Program-made: the position numbers and the translations under genes
Source: Azotimanducus sp965220185
GTDB taxonomy: Bacteria; Pseudomonadota; Gammaproteobacteria; Pseudomonadales; Azotimanducaceae
Assembly (NCBI GenBank): GCA_965220185.1
Contig: OZ244807.1
Span: 2,790,001-2,854,000 of the forward strand
DNA: 64,000 bases
Direction: 5' to 3'
Part shown: positions 1 to 8,538 of the stretch, one piece after another
Layout of the letters: each line of letters opens with the position of its first letter
Position numbering within the stretch: position 1 is the stretch's first letter
The notes under the pieces: model-generated
Database searches by the model: none
What the model saw: the letters and a program-made list of their open reading frames with translations, nothing else
Told to the model about the DNA's origin: nothing

Positions 1-420
1 CGTAGCTACGGTGATCGCTTCAGGGATTTTCGCCGCATGATGACTGAACTGCGGGAGATATTTGCGACCGGCAGTCTCGACGATAAAGACCTGAGTCCTT
101 GGCCGCAGGTGAAAGGATCACCTAAGCTCTTCCTCGGCAGCTGGGGCCAAGGCGTGATACGCGCCGCGCACGAATACGACGGTTGGATCGCATCAGCCAT
201 GTATCGCAGCGGCGATGAGATCGAGGCTGCGCTTCGCACCTACAGGCAGGCGGGTGGTGAGACAAGCGTCGTATCCACCATACCCATTCACGCAGAGACC
301 GATTTGGGCGAGCTCAACGAGCGACTTTCGCGTTTTGCCGATATGGGTTTTGACCATGCCGTGATCGTGCAAAGAGGCGGCGGGCCACCCGCAGAAGCGA
401 TCCGTCGGCTGCTGCCTTAA
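1..420 (+). CDS. LLM-class flavin-dependent oxidoreductase, C-terminal part (cut by window edge)
   Basis: The reading frame is open from base 1 and ends at TAA 418-420, so only the last 139 or so residues are present. The visible part carries the family's late barrel pattern: a LFLGSWG strand, then a YDGWIASAMY segment, and an ending that mentions a diffuse helix before RRLLP. This is typical of the last third of bacterial-luciferase-like (LLM) F420 or FMN monooxygenases. The first ATG inside the window (37) is internal to the protein, not the start. A second LLM protein lies at 18711-19754. The substrate is unknown. Family call is fairly safe; subfamily is not. Confidence 0.7.
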   Translation, partial: RSYGDRFRDFRRMMTELREIFATGSLDDKDLSPWPQVKGSPKLFLGSWGQGVIRAAHEYDGWIASAMYRSGDEIEAALRTYRQAGGETSVVSTIPIHAETDLGELNERLSRFADMGFDHAVIVQRGGGPPAEAIRRLLP

Positions 421-432
421 GGCACCTCCTGC

Positions 433-1206
433 TCAGCGTGCAGGTGCTCGCAAACCGCCGTCCAAGCGGATGCATTCGCCGTTGATATATTCGTTATCTA
501 CCAGAAAAAGTGCCAGCTTGCCAACTTCTTCCGGCTTGCCAAAGCGTTTCGGAAATTCCACAGCTTGTAGAAGGTGATCTTTTACTTTCTCAGGCGAGCT
601 CAACATCATGTCCGTACCGATGATGCCCGGCACAATAGTGTTGACACGGATACCGATGCTCGACAGATCGCGAGCAGCGGTGATTGTCATACCGATAATG
701 GCGGCCTTGCCTGCAGAATACGCGACCTGCCCCATTTGCCCTTCGATGCCGGCGACTGAGGCTGTATTGATAATCACGCCGCGCTCACCACTCTCAGTGA
801 GGGGCTCATTCCTAGACATGACTTCGGCGGTGTAAGCCATCATGTTGAACGTGCCGACGGCATTCAGAGCAAGGGTATCGGCGAACACTTCCGCGTCGTG
901 AACACCCTTTCTGCCGAACAGCTTACCGCCGCCGGTGGCCCCGCCAGCGATATTGCAAATGATATGGATGGTGCCGAAATCAGTGGCGATCTGATTGATC
1001 ACTTCCTGTGCGTTGTTGCTGTCTGTAATGTCCACCTTATAGGCGCGCGTATCGCCACCGAGCTCGGCCGCCATCGCCTGAGCGCCTTGTTCGTTACAGT
1101 CGACGATGGCGACCTTCGCGCCAGCCGAATGCAGAACCCTGGCTGTCGCGCTACCCAATCCACCTGCTGCACCGGTTACAACCGCAATCTTGCCTTTAAC
1201 GTTCAT
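433..1206 (-). CDS. Short-chain dehydrogenase, 3-hydroxyacyl-CoA dehydrogenase type II-like
   Basis: Classical SDR of 257 residues. The N-terminal cofactor motif TGAAGGLG is at residues 11-18, the NIAGG motif near 85-89, the catalytic Ser at 150 and YSAGK at 163-167. The C-terminus RLDGGLRAPAR and the insert GGGKLFGRKG resemble the HSD10 / 3-hydroxyacyl-CoA dehydrogenase type II group, which oxidises 3-hydroxyacyl-CoA or steroid alcohols with NAD. The longer open frame reaches 1296, but the start at 1206 has an AAAGGA ribosome site and the extension would overlap the divergent ligase gene. It ends 12 bp from the convergent LLM gene. Substrate is inferred only from family resemblance. Confidence 0.85.
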   Translation of the reverse strand: MNVKGKIAVVTGAAGGLGSATARVLHSAGAKVAIVDCNEQGAQAMAAELGGDTRAYKVDITDSNNAQEVINQIATDFGTIHIICNIAGGATGGGKLFGRKGVHDAEVFADTLALNAVGTFNMMAYTAEVMSRNEPLTESGERGVIINTASVAGIEGQMGQVAYSAGKAAIIGMTITAARDLSSIGIRVNTIVPGIIGTDMMLSSPEKVKDHLLQAVEFPKRFGKPEEVGKLALFLVDNEYINGECIRLDGGLRAPAR

Positions 1207-1268
1207 AGTCAATCCTTTGCTCTGCGTCTTTTCGTTAGAATCGTCTGCCGACGGGAGGTAGATGGTAG

Positions 1269-2804
1269 ATGAAATTAGCCGACCACGTACAGACACATCC
1301 AGATAAACCCGCTGTTATCACCGATTCCGGCGATTCCCTTAGTTACAAGGAACTAGAGGATCAGTCCATTGCCGTTGCCCGCTTACTCAAAGAGATGGGG
1401 TTGCAGAGAGGAGACTGCATTGGATTATTGCTGTGCAATAGCCCGTTGTACTTTGTAGTCGCTTGGGCCGCCCAGAGAAGCGGTCTCTATTACACGCCTA
1501 TCAACTGGCACCTGTCAGAGGAAGAAATCTGCTATATCGTGAAGGATTGCGAGGCCAAGGTCCTGTTTGCCGATGCGAGGCTCGGCTCATCGCTCGATGT
1601 TCTCCTCGAGAACATGCCTTCGTTACAGGGCTACTTCTCCGTGCGCGGCGAGCACCCCGGCTTTGTCTCTTTGGAAGCGGCCCTGACGGACTGCCCCGTG
1701 ACACCCTTGGAAGAGGAACCTTCCGGGATGGTCATGTTTTATTCCTCCGGCACAACCGGTCAACCCAAAGGGATAAAGCGACCGCTGCCAGAGACGGAAT
1801 ATAGTGAAAACAGCGGCCTAGAACCGCTGATGGAGAATCGCTGGGGATTTAATGATCAATCCGTCTATCTCAGCCCGGCGCCCTTGTACCACGCCGCGCC
1901 ACTCGGTTGGTGCATGAGTACACAGCGTATCGGCGGCACCGCCGTCATCATGGACAGGTTTGATCCTGAAAGGTTTCTTGCCCTAGTGGATAGATATGCA
2001 GTTACCCACACCCAGTGCGTACCGACAATGTTCGTCCGCATGTTAGATCTTCCCGACGCCATCCGTGCGCAGTTTCAACTATCTTCATTGCAGTTTTGCA
2101 TTCATGCCGCCGCGCCCTGCCCGATTTCAGTAAAGGAGCAGATGATAGCCTGGTGGGGGCCGCTGATTTTCGAGTTTTATGCGGGCAGTGAAGGCTTTGG
2201 TCTCTGTGCCATCACAACCCAAGAGTGGCTACAGCACAAAGGTTCGGTGGGCAAACCCTTGTGGGGGAGCATCTCTATCATTGGAGATGATGGGCAACCA
2301 GTCGCTACCGGTGAGGTAGGTAAAGTCTATTTCGCGACCGACACCAGCAACTTCACTTACCACAATGCACCCGAAAAAAGGGATGAGTGCATTCTCGGCG
2401 ACTTTTTAGCCACCTACGGCGACATGGGATATGTGGACAGCGATGGCTACTTGTACCTGGTTGATCGCCGAACCGACCTGATTCTATCTGGCGGGGTCAA
2501 TATCTATCCGAGCGAGGTGGAAACTGTCCTGCGCCAGCACTCGGCCGTATCCGATGTCGCAGTCGTGGGTGCCCCCGACCCGGTCATGGGCGAAGTGGTC
2601 GCAGCCGTGATTGAACTGCGGCCAATGCATGTTGAGAGCGAAGCGCTCAAGGAAGATGTATTGAAGTTCTGCGCGCAGCGCATCGCGAAGTTCAAGACGC
2701 CGCGCATTATCGATTTCGAGCGCCTGCCGAGGACCGAAACCGGCAAACTGCTGCGCCGCGTACTCAAGGCGCGTTATCAGGCGCTCGCCACTGGTGGCGC
2801 ATAG
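1269..2804 (+). CDS. AMP-dependent acyl-CoA synthetase
   Basis: ANL-superfamily ligase of 511 residues that activates a carboxylate to acyl-AMP and then acyl-CoA. The P-loop FYSSGTTGQPKG is near residues 156-167, the A5 region EFYAGSEG near 300, the hinge YLVDRRTDLILSGG near 395-410, and the A10 lysine motif TETGKLLRR close to the C-terminus. A GGGAGG ribosome site lies 10 bases before the ATG. It is divergent from the SDR at 433-1206, with only 62 bp for both promoters, and is followed by an SDR. It is paralogous to the ligase at 48741-50297: both continue the P-loop with a K/R-rich PLPE segment. Chain specificity is unknown. Confidence 0.92.
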   Translation: MKLADHVQTHPDKPAVITDSGDSLSYKELEDQSIAVARLLKEMGLQRGDCIGLLLCNSPLYFVVAWAAQRSGLYYTPINWHLSEEEICYIVKDCEAKVLFADARLGSSLDVLLENMPSLQGYFSVRGEHPGFVSLEAALTDCPVTPLEEEPSGMVMFYSSGTTGQPKGIKRPLPETEYSENSGLEPLMENRWGFNDQSVYLSPAPLYHAAPLGWCMSTQRIGGTAVIMDRFDPERFLALVDRYAVTHTQCVPTMFVRMLDLPDAIRAQFQLSSLQFCIHAAAPCPISVKEQMIAWWGPLIFEFYAGSEGFGLCAITTQEWLQHKGSVGKPLWGSISIIGDDGQPVATGEVGKVYFATDTSNFTYHNAPEKRDECILGDFLATYGDMGYVDSDGYLYLVDRRTDLILSGGVNIYPSEVETVLRQHSAVSDVAVVGAPDPVMGEVVAAVIELRPMHVESEALKEDVLKFCAQRIAKFKTPRIIDFERLPRTETGKLLRRVLKARYQALATGGA

Positions 2805-2858
2805 GCACGCATACCAAGGACCGAGTATGCTGCTTTTCACCTTTGAGTTGGAGAAGAT

Positions 2859-3686
2859 ATGGACAAAGTCGCACTCGTGACAGGCGGGTCATCGGGCATT
2901 GGCGCGATGATCGCTGAGGAGCTTGGCAAAGCTGGCTTCAAGACAGTCGCTGCAGCAAGGCGATTGGAAAAAATGGCTTCATTGCAAGCCTTGGGCATCA
3001 CTACAGTACAGTTGGATGTGACGGATGAGAAGTCAATTGACCGCTGCCTCGCTGAGATTCGCAGTTCGGTCGGTGAGATAGATATTCTGGTGAATTGTGC
3101 CGGTGTGGCGCCCATGGGCCCAGCCGAGTTGGTACCAGAAAAAACAGGCAGGCATGTGTTTGAAGTCAATTATTTTGGCTTGATATCGCTCACAAGAAAA
3201 TGCCTGCCCTATATGCGCAAGCAGCGTTGGGGGCGCGTCATTAATGTGTCTTCTCCGGCTGGCGTCATCTCTCAGCCCTTCAACAGCTGGTACAACGGGT
3301 CCAAGCATGCAGTCGAAGGGTTTACGAAATCACTACGACAAGAAATGGCTCAGTTTGGTGTTGTGTCGTCGGTCGTAAGGCCCGGGGCCATCAAGAGTGA
3401 ATTGATGGATTCTGTTTTGAATGAATCGGCAGCCAGTTTGTACGATGAGTACGATGCATCGTACGGTCGCTATGTGAACGTTCAACGCCAGATCTTTTCG
3501 AGAAGTAGCGGCGGTGAATCGGATTCGAGGAAGGTTGCGCTCGCAGTCGTGAAAGCGGCGAGTTCCCGGCACCCTAAGCTTAGCTACAACGCACCGTTTA
3601 GTGCTGCCGCTACAGTGTTTGTGTGCAGATTCCTTTTGCCAGAGAACGTCAGCAATCGATTATTTGCGCGGTATATGGGCTGCTAG
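2859..3686 (+). CDS. Short-chain dehydrogenase/reductase
   Basis: SDR of 275 residues. TGGSSGIG is at residues 8-15, the NCAG motif near 80, and YNGSK places the catalytic Tyr at about 145 and Lys at 149. The AAARRLEKM segment after the first beta-alpha unit and the proline-rich region after the active site match SDRs that act on retinol, steroid or long-chain ketone substrates. GGAGAAG precedes the ATG. It is 54 bp downstream of the acyl-CoA ligase, probably co-transcribed. A close relative with the same AAARRLEKM segment is at 56467-57288. It ends one base before the convergent hydrolase stop. The true substrate is unknown. Confidence 0.88.
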   Translation: MDKVALVTGGSSGIGAMIAEELGKAGFKTVAAARRLEKMASLQALGITTVQLDVTDEKSIDRCLAEIRSSVGEIDILVNCAGVAPMGPAELVPEKTGRHVFEVNYFGLISLTRKCLPYMRKQRWGRVINVSSPAGVISQPFNSWYNGSKHAVEGFTKSLRQEMAQFGVVSSVVRPGAIKSELMDSVLNESAASLYDEYDASYGRYVNVQRQIFSRSSGGESDSRKVALAVVKAASSRHPKLSYNAPFSAAATVFVCRFLLPENVSNRLFARYMGC

Positions 3687-4517
3687 TCAGTCCACATGCT
3701 GACGCTTGAGGAAATCAACCATCAATGGATTGACGATTTGCGGGCATTCAATGTTTGGACAGTGCCCGCACTCTGCAATGACGTGCAGTTCGCAGTTTGG
3801 CACTCGCGCAGCCATGGCATCGGCGTAGTTGGGTTCCCTGAGTTTGTCCTCGCGTCCGGCGATGATTAGTGTGGGAAAGGCCACCCGCTCATAAGGTGTT
3901 TCGTCTTTGCGGCCAAATTCCGCTCGTGCTTCAGCGAATGGTGACTTGAAACGAGCGGCCGATGTGTTTTCCCACGCACCTGGCATCTTCGCAAACACCT
4001 GCCGCTTGGCAATGTAGCCCGCATCCTCGGACCATTTCGAATCGTGCATCATCGCCTTCAGCAATCTGGCCATCGCTTCGTCTGAGCCGTCATAATCCAA
4101 CATTGCCTGACGGTGCGCATTATGCGGCGCAAAGCCGCCGCCGCCGCAGATAATGAGAGAGCGAATCGGCAGCATCTCAGGCTGGCTCGCGGCAATCTGA
4201 ATGAGATTGGTTCCGCCCATGGAGTTGCCAATAAAATCGGCCTTCTCCACGCGCAGCAGCTGTAGGAATCGCTCTAGGTGCCGGTAGACAAATGCGCGCG
4301 CATCGTTGAAGCGATAGACCTTGTCGGTGCGCCCGTAGCCGAGCCAGTCAGGGGCCACAACGCGAAAGTGCCTCGCGAGCACCTCAAGGTTGTGTTCCCA
4401 GCTTATCTCCGCGCAGGCGCCATATTCGCCTGAGTGCAGCAATACGACGACAGGGCCTTCTCCCGCTTCGAGATAATGCGTCCGAATGCCATCCACATCT
4501 ATGTAGTTGCTGTCCAT
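3687..4517 (-). CDS. Alpha/beta-fold hydrolase
   Basis: Hydrolase of 276 residues with an HSGEYG oxyanion region near residue 28, nucleophile elbow GNSMGG with Ser99, and a late histidine in ECGHCPN at about 252. Overall it resembles carbon-carbon bond hydrolases of aromatic degradation (MhpC/HsaD type) and N-formylmaleamate deformylase-type enzymes. It is the last gene of a leftward group, 21 bp after the isochorismatase-like gene and in line with acuI. The presence of a maleate isomerase elsewhere in the window (22071-22835) makes a role in nitrogen-heterocycle breakdown possible, but that is inference. No signal peptide is seen, so it is likely cytosolic. Confidence 0.85.
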   Translation of the reverse strand: MDSNYIDVDGIRTHYLEAGEGPVVVLLHSGEYGACAEISWEHNLEVLARHFRVVAPDWLGYGRTDKVYRFNDARAFVYRHLERFLQLLRVEKADFIGNSMGGTNLIQIAASQPEMLPIRSLIICGGGGFAPHNAHRQAMLDYDGSDEAMARLLKAMMHDSKWSEDAGYIAKRQVFAKMPGAWENTSAARFKSPFAEARAEFGRKDETPYERVAFPTLIIAGREDKLREPNYADAMAARVPNCELHVIAECGHCPNIECPQIVNPLMVDFLKRQHVD

Positions 4518-4538
4518 AGTTGCTCTGCTGAACCGCTC

Positions 4539-5198
4539 CTATTCCGCCATCTGGTTTTTCCAGCAGTCTATGATTTCTTTGGAAGTGCTGAGATAACAGA
4601 GATGCCGAACCGTATATTTGATTAGCTGCTCGGCGTACTCTGGGGGATCGCAGATGACGCAATCCTGCGCTAGGACAAGGTTATAGCCGATGTTCGTCGC
4701 TTCAATGGCGGTACCCAGCAGCGCCACGTTCAGCGAGGTGCCGGTGAGCACGAGATTTTTGACGCCGCTATGGCGCAGAAAATAATCCAAGTCAGTGCCG
4801 TAGAACGGGCTCATCCCAAGCAGGCGCCGCATCACATAATCGTTCTTGCTGTCTTTGGGATACAGCTCTGCAAGCGGCTCAGCATTTGCTGTGCCGGTTT
4901 CCAAACCATAGCTTGGCCCGGCCTTGTGCGCCAGCATTCTCGCCAGCGGGCTACTCAATGGATCGCCGAATCCATCGGCGCGACGCTCGGCAACACAATG
5001 AAATATATTGATGCCGCCGATTTCTCTGGCAGTGCTCAGAAAGTTGACCAAGTTGGGTAGAACACCCGTGTCAATTGCGTTTGTGCGCTGAGCTTTGAGC
5101 GGGGCATGTTCGCCGAATATGCCCTCCTGCATCTCGCTGACCAAGATGGCGGTTTCGCCATGGTTCAGAAAATTCTTTGCCTGGTATCTCATCGCCAT
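4539..5198 (-). CDS. Isochorismatase-fold protein lacking the usual catalytic triad
   Basis: 219 residues with the isochorismatase-family fold pattern: an initial AILVSEMQ strand, SPFYGTDLD in the middle, and LTGTSLNVALLGTAIEA. In active cysteine hydrolases these positions carry Asp, Lys and Cys. Here the Asp position is Glu22, the Lys position in the segment before SPFYGTDL is not lysine (an Arg pair sits just upstream), and the Cys position is Ala159. The protein therefore probably does not hydrolyse amides by the normal mechanism. Its start codon overlaps the acuI stop by one base (TGATG), so translation is coupled. It may be a lyase-type or non-catalytic member; function is unknown. Confidence 0.8.
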   Translation of the reverse strand: MAMRYQAKNFLNHGETAILVSEMQEGIFGEHAPLKAQRTNAIDTGVLPNLVNFLSTAREIGGINIFHCVAERRADGFGDPLSSPLARMLAHKAGPSYGLETGTANAEPLAELYPKDSKNDYVMRRLLGMSPFYGTDLDYFLRHSGVKNLVLTGTSLNVALLGTAIEATNIGYNLVLAQDCVICDPPEYAEQLIKYTVRHLCYLSTSKEIIDCWKNQMAE

Positions 5199-6187
5199 CA
5201 GGCATTCACGTCGATCACAACGCGGCCTTTGACGTTTCCGGCGAGCAATTCGGCGGCGAGATCGATCACCTTGCTCATCGGCTCAATGCGGTACACAGTC
5301 GTCAGCTTTTCCAGATCGAGCAGCTGCGCCAGCGCGTCCCAGGCTCGCTCGCGCACATCACTGCCAGCCATCACCGAATCCACCCCTCTCAAAGTCACGC
5401 CGCGAAGAATAAACGGCATCACCGAAGAGGGTAATTTCGCGCTCAAAGCCAAACCACAGGCGGCAACCAGCCCCTCGTATTTCGTCTGCGCCAATACTGT
5501 CGCCAGAACATCGCCGCCCACTGTATCAATGGCTGCTGCCCAAAGTTCCTTTTCCAGCGGCTTTGCTGGCCGATTCAGTTCATCCCGAGCGAGGATGTCT
5601 CTCGCACCGAGTTCCGTCAGGTAGGGACCTGCCTCTTCAACCCGACCGGTGACCGCAGTCACGCTGTATCCCAATTTCGACAGCAACATCACAGCGACTG
5701 ACCCAACGCCGCCCGCGGCGCCAGTGACCAGCACCGGGCCGTCTTGCGGCTGAATACCCTTGTCACGAATAGCATCGACACAGAGCATGGCCGTGTAGCC
5801 AGCGGTGCCAATGGCCATCGCCTGTTCGGTCGAGAAAACCTCTGGCAAGCGCGTCAACCACTCGCTCTTGAGGCGTTGTTTCTGTGTGTATCCGCCCCAA
5901 ACAGTCTCGGAGAGGCCATGTCCATTCACCAGCACCTTGTCGCCCGGACTGTGCTGCGCTGCACTAGATTCAAGAACGGTGCCTGCCAGATCGATACCGC
6001 AGACCATGGGCAAGCGCCGACAAATGCCCTTTCCACTGACCGCCAGCGCATCCTTGTAATTCAAGGTGGAATAGTCAACTTCCACCAGTACGTCGTTGTC
6101 CGGCAAATCGATGAGTGAAAAGTCCTTGAGCACCGCTTTGTCGGCACCCTCCTCTACGACGATCGCCTTGAAAGTTTCTTGTGACAT
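5198..6187 (-). CDS. acuI: Acryloyl-CoA reductase-type zinc-free MDR (AcuI/YhdH family)
   Basis: Medium-chain reductase of 329 residues in the AcuI/YhdH group, which reduces acryloyl-CoA to propionyl-CoA with NADPH. Visible signatures are NYKDALAV near 43-50, the CGIDLAGTV segment at 63-71, TGAAGGVG at 155-162 for the dinucleotide, and a C-terminal GRVVIDVNA. The zinc ligands of alcohol dehydrogenases are absent, as expected for the group. It lies downstream of the ETF/EtfD genes after a 245 bp gap and is translationally coupled to the isochorismatase-fold gene. In this context it may detoxify acryloyl-CoA or reduce another short enoyl-CoA. Family assignment is strong; in vivo substrate is inferred. 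Confidence 0.88.
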   Translation of the reverse strand: MSQETFKAIVVEEGADKAVLKDFSLIDLPDNDVLVEVDYSTLNYKDALAVSGKGICRRLPMVCGIDLAGTVLESSAAQHSPGDKVLVNGHGLSETVWGGYTQKQRLKSEWLTRLPEVFSTEQAMAIGTAGYTAMLCVDAIRDKGIQPQDGPVLVTGAAGGVGSVAVMLLSKLGYSVTAVTGRVEEAGPYLTELGARDILARDELNRPAKPLEKELWAAAIDTVGGDVLATVLAQTKYEGLVAACGLALSAKLPSSVMPFILRGVTLRGVDSVMAGSDVRERAWDALAQLLDLEKLTTVYRIEPMSKVIDLAAELLAGNVKGRVVIDVNA

Positions 6188-6346
6188 ATGAAATCTTCTG
6201 TATTGAGTAGTTTTTGTGGGGCGCTCTCAGTTCGAGAGCAAAAATAAGGGGCACTCCAGTGAATGAATGCCCTCTTGAGATGAACTTTACGCGCATCATG
6301 GCTGTCCGACAAGTTCAGATGTACCACTGGAGCCGCGGAGGCGATG

Positions 6347-6410
6347 CGCCGCTTGGCGATATGCTCGATATTCCCTGCGCGACGCACCTTGCACGGAACC
6401 TGCCCGAAAA
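6347..6410. repeat. Degraded solo arm of the family-B palindromic element
   Basis: This intergenic stretch between acuI and the EtfD-like gene contains GCGCCGCTTGG followed by TTCCCTGCGCGACGC and a CTTGCACGGAA-CTGCCCG block. About 35 of 37 bases of the second part match the interior of the elements at 30977-31240 and 38481-38742. The terminal repeats, the CTAG flanks and the left half of the stem are missing, so it looks like a decayed remnant. I see nothing else recognisable in 6188-6432. Confidence 0.6.
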
Positions 6411-6432
6411 TCGGGGAGTAACTCACTTCAGC

Positions 6433-8535
6433 CTATTGGCTTTCCGGTCTTTCCATGTGGCGGTCGGCGAGCTCCACGACATCGATCACTTGCATTTCAT
6501 CGCGCCATCCTTTGGCGTCGATGGCATCGGAGAGCCTCACATTGCAGTTCGGGCATGCGGTGACGATACAGGTCGCTCCCGCCTTGCGGGCCATTTCAAC
6601 CCGCATTTGCTCCATCTGTCGTTTTTCTGGCGGTGAGTGATACAAGGAAAGGCCACCGCCGCCGCAACAAAAGGATCGGTCGCGAGCTTTTTCCATCTCC
6701 ACTCGCCTCACCCCGGGAATCGAGTCGATCACTTCGCGAGGGGCATCATAAATTTCGTTATGACGCCCCAGATAGCAGGCATCGTGATAGGTGTAGACGG
6801 TGGTCTTGTCTTCGTCATTCGCGGTGAGCTTGATATCGCCATTGCTCAAATGACGCGCCAAGACTTCACTAATGTGCTCAACTTCCTTGTCGATCTGGTC
6901 GTAGTCTTTTTTCAGCGCATTCAGGGCATGGGGATCCGACGTGACGATACGCTTGACAGCACTGTTGTTGATGCCTTGCGTATTCTGCGCCCGCAACTCC
7001 TCGAATAGCAGTTCCTCGCCGTAGCGCCTGACATCGTGCCCGCTGTCGGTTTCCTTGGCTGCGAGAATACCGAAATCGACGTTCATGGCATCCAACACCC
7101 GCGCGGTCGTTTTCGCAAGCTTGTTCACACGCTCATCGTACGATGACATGGAGTCAACAAAATAGAGTGCATCGGCGCTGACATCGCCATCAAGGACCTT
7201 GACTTTTTGCTGCCCTCTAATGTCTTGCGCCCAGTCGCCACGAAACTCCCGCGGCAAGCCTTGAGCGTTGCCTAGGCGTTTGATGGATTCCAGAGGCTTT
7301 TTGATCGAGTCGGGAATATCGCCGCGATCCATGCATCCGCGGCGCAGATCGACGATTTTATCTATGTACTCGATTGTCACCGGGCACTCCTCCTCACAGG
7401 CGCCACAGGTCGTACAGGACCATATTTCATCCGCGTCATAGAGATCGCCAAGCAGCGGAACATCTTTGCTGCTCGCGCTCTTCGAGGTGGGGAGCAATGG
7501 GTAGGTCGCGAACAAGTGCTCGCGGCCGCGGGTGGAAATGAAGCGCGGTGACAAGGGGCGTCCTGCGGCATTTGCCGGACATTGGTCCGAACAGCGGCCA
7601 CAGTCCACACAGGAGTAGAAATCCAACATGCTTTTCCAGCTAAAGTCCTCCATGACATGCACGCCGGTGCGCGTTGCCGCCAACAAATCCCCGCCAGCGG
7701 CAACCGTGTTCGGGCGCCGCAGCGAACCCCTCTCCAAGCGCATGAAGAAAATATTTGGCAGTGCGGTAATCACATGAAAGTGCTTACCCAATGGCAATAT
7801 ACATAGAAAAAAGAAAAATACGAGTTCATGCGTGAAGTAAGCGCCGAGATGCGCCTGCTGAAGCACATCATGCGTTTGCCCGGCAAGCAGCGCGGCAACA
7901 ACCCAACTTAAGGTTCCAGCGAGTGCGCCTTCACCGGTCGCCGCATAGAAGCTGCCATCAAAGAGTGCGGAACTGAGCATCAGTGCAATGATCAGGCCCA
8001 AAATACCCACAGCGCCAGCCCTGCGGTCTTTGCCAAACCTCTCGGGCACTGCGTATCTTTCGGGCATGAACACCCCGCGCCGAATCGCCGCGATGACCGC
8101 TGCCGCAAAGACCAGGGACACGGCTACCGCCTTGATTGGTTCATAGATCGCCTGCGCCCGCTCTCCCATGCCCAGAAGAACGAAATCATTGTCAATCCCC
8201 AAAAAGACCAGTGAAATGCTATCGAGGATCAGCAGCACAAAACCGCCGAACAAAACGATATGCAGGCTTCCCGACAGCAAATATCGCGGATGCTTGTATT
8301 GCAGAAGACCATACTTCAACACCCGCCCTAGCCTGTCACTCAAGGAATCCATTGATGCAGACGACGCAGCCAAGAGCAGCGGCTGTAGTCGCCTGATCAT
8401 GATGTACGCAAACAGACAAATCGCCACGACGGGAATGGTGATCGCCAGCGCCTGTCCTGAAATACCCAGAATCTCAGCGTCGGCAGGAGGCAATAAAGGC
8501 GGCATGATTTGTTCGTCAGCTAAGATGGCCCGCAA
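6433..8535 (-). CDS. EtfD-like membrane Fe-S protein (NarI-like plus HdrD-like domains)
   Basis: 700-residue protein. Residues 1-280 contain several hydrophobic helices in a nitrate-reductase-gamma-like membrane region. Two 4Fe-4S ferredoxin motifs follow: CVDCGRCSDQCP near 308 and CTTCGACEEECP near 372. The C-terminal half has CCG-type cysteine clusters: YHDACYLGRH, then SFCCGGGG near 622 and CPNCN near 659. This is the architecture of EtfD and of DgcB-like proteins, which take electrons from ETF to the quinone pool at the inner membrane. It lies 3 bp after etfB, in one tight operon with etfA and a DgcA-like oxidoreductase. That context supports an ETF-quinone oxidoreductase role. Confidence 0.88.
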   Translation of the reverse strand: MRAILADEQIMPPLLPPADAEILGISGQALAITIPVVAICLFAYIMIRRLQPLLLAASSASMDSLSDRLGRVLKYGLLQYKHPRYLLSGSLHIVLFGGFVLLILDSISLVFLGIDNDFVLLGMGERAQAIYEPIKAVAVSLVFAAAVIAAIRRGVFMPERYAVPERFGKDRRAGAVGILGLIIALMLSSALFDGSFYAATGEGALAGTLSWVVAALLAGQTHDVLQQAHLGAYFTHELVFFFFLCILPLGKHFHVITALPNIFFMRLERGSLRRPNTVAAGGDLLAATRTGVHVMEDFSWKSMLDFYSCVDCGRCSDQCPANAAGRPLSPRFISTRGREHLFATYPLLPTSKSASSKDVPLLGDLYDADEIWSCTTCGACEEECPVTIEYIDKIVDLRRGCMDRGDIPDSIKKPLESIKRLGNAQGLPREFRGDWAQDIRGQQKVKVLDGDVSADALYFVDSMSSYDERVNKLAKTTARVLDAMNVDFGILAAKETDSGHDVRRYGEELLFEELRAQNTQGINNSAVKRIVTSDPHALNALKKDYDQIDKEVEHISEVLARHLSNGDIKLTANDEDKTTVYTYHDACYLGRHNEIYDAPREVIDSIPGVRRVEMEKARDRSFCCGGGGLSLYHSPPEKRQMEQMRVEMARKAGATCIVTACPNCNVRLSDAIDAKGWRDEMQVIDVVELADRHMERPESQ

Positions 8536-8538
8536 TGC

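Noticed and set aside
3687..5198. Complete nicotinate lower pathway (NicD, NicF, NicE)
   Set aside because: The isochorismatase-like protein lacks the amidase triad, the maleate isomerase is 17 kb away in another operon, and no dihydroxypyridine dioxygenase is seen.
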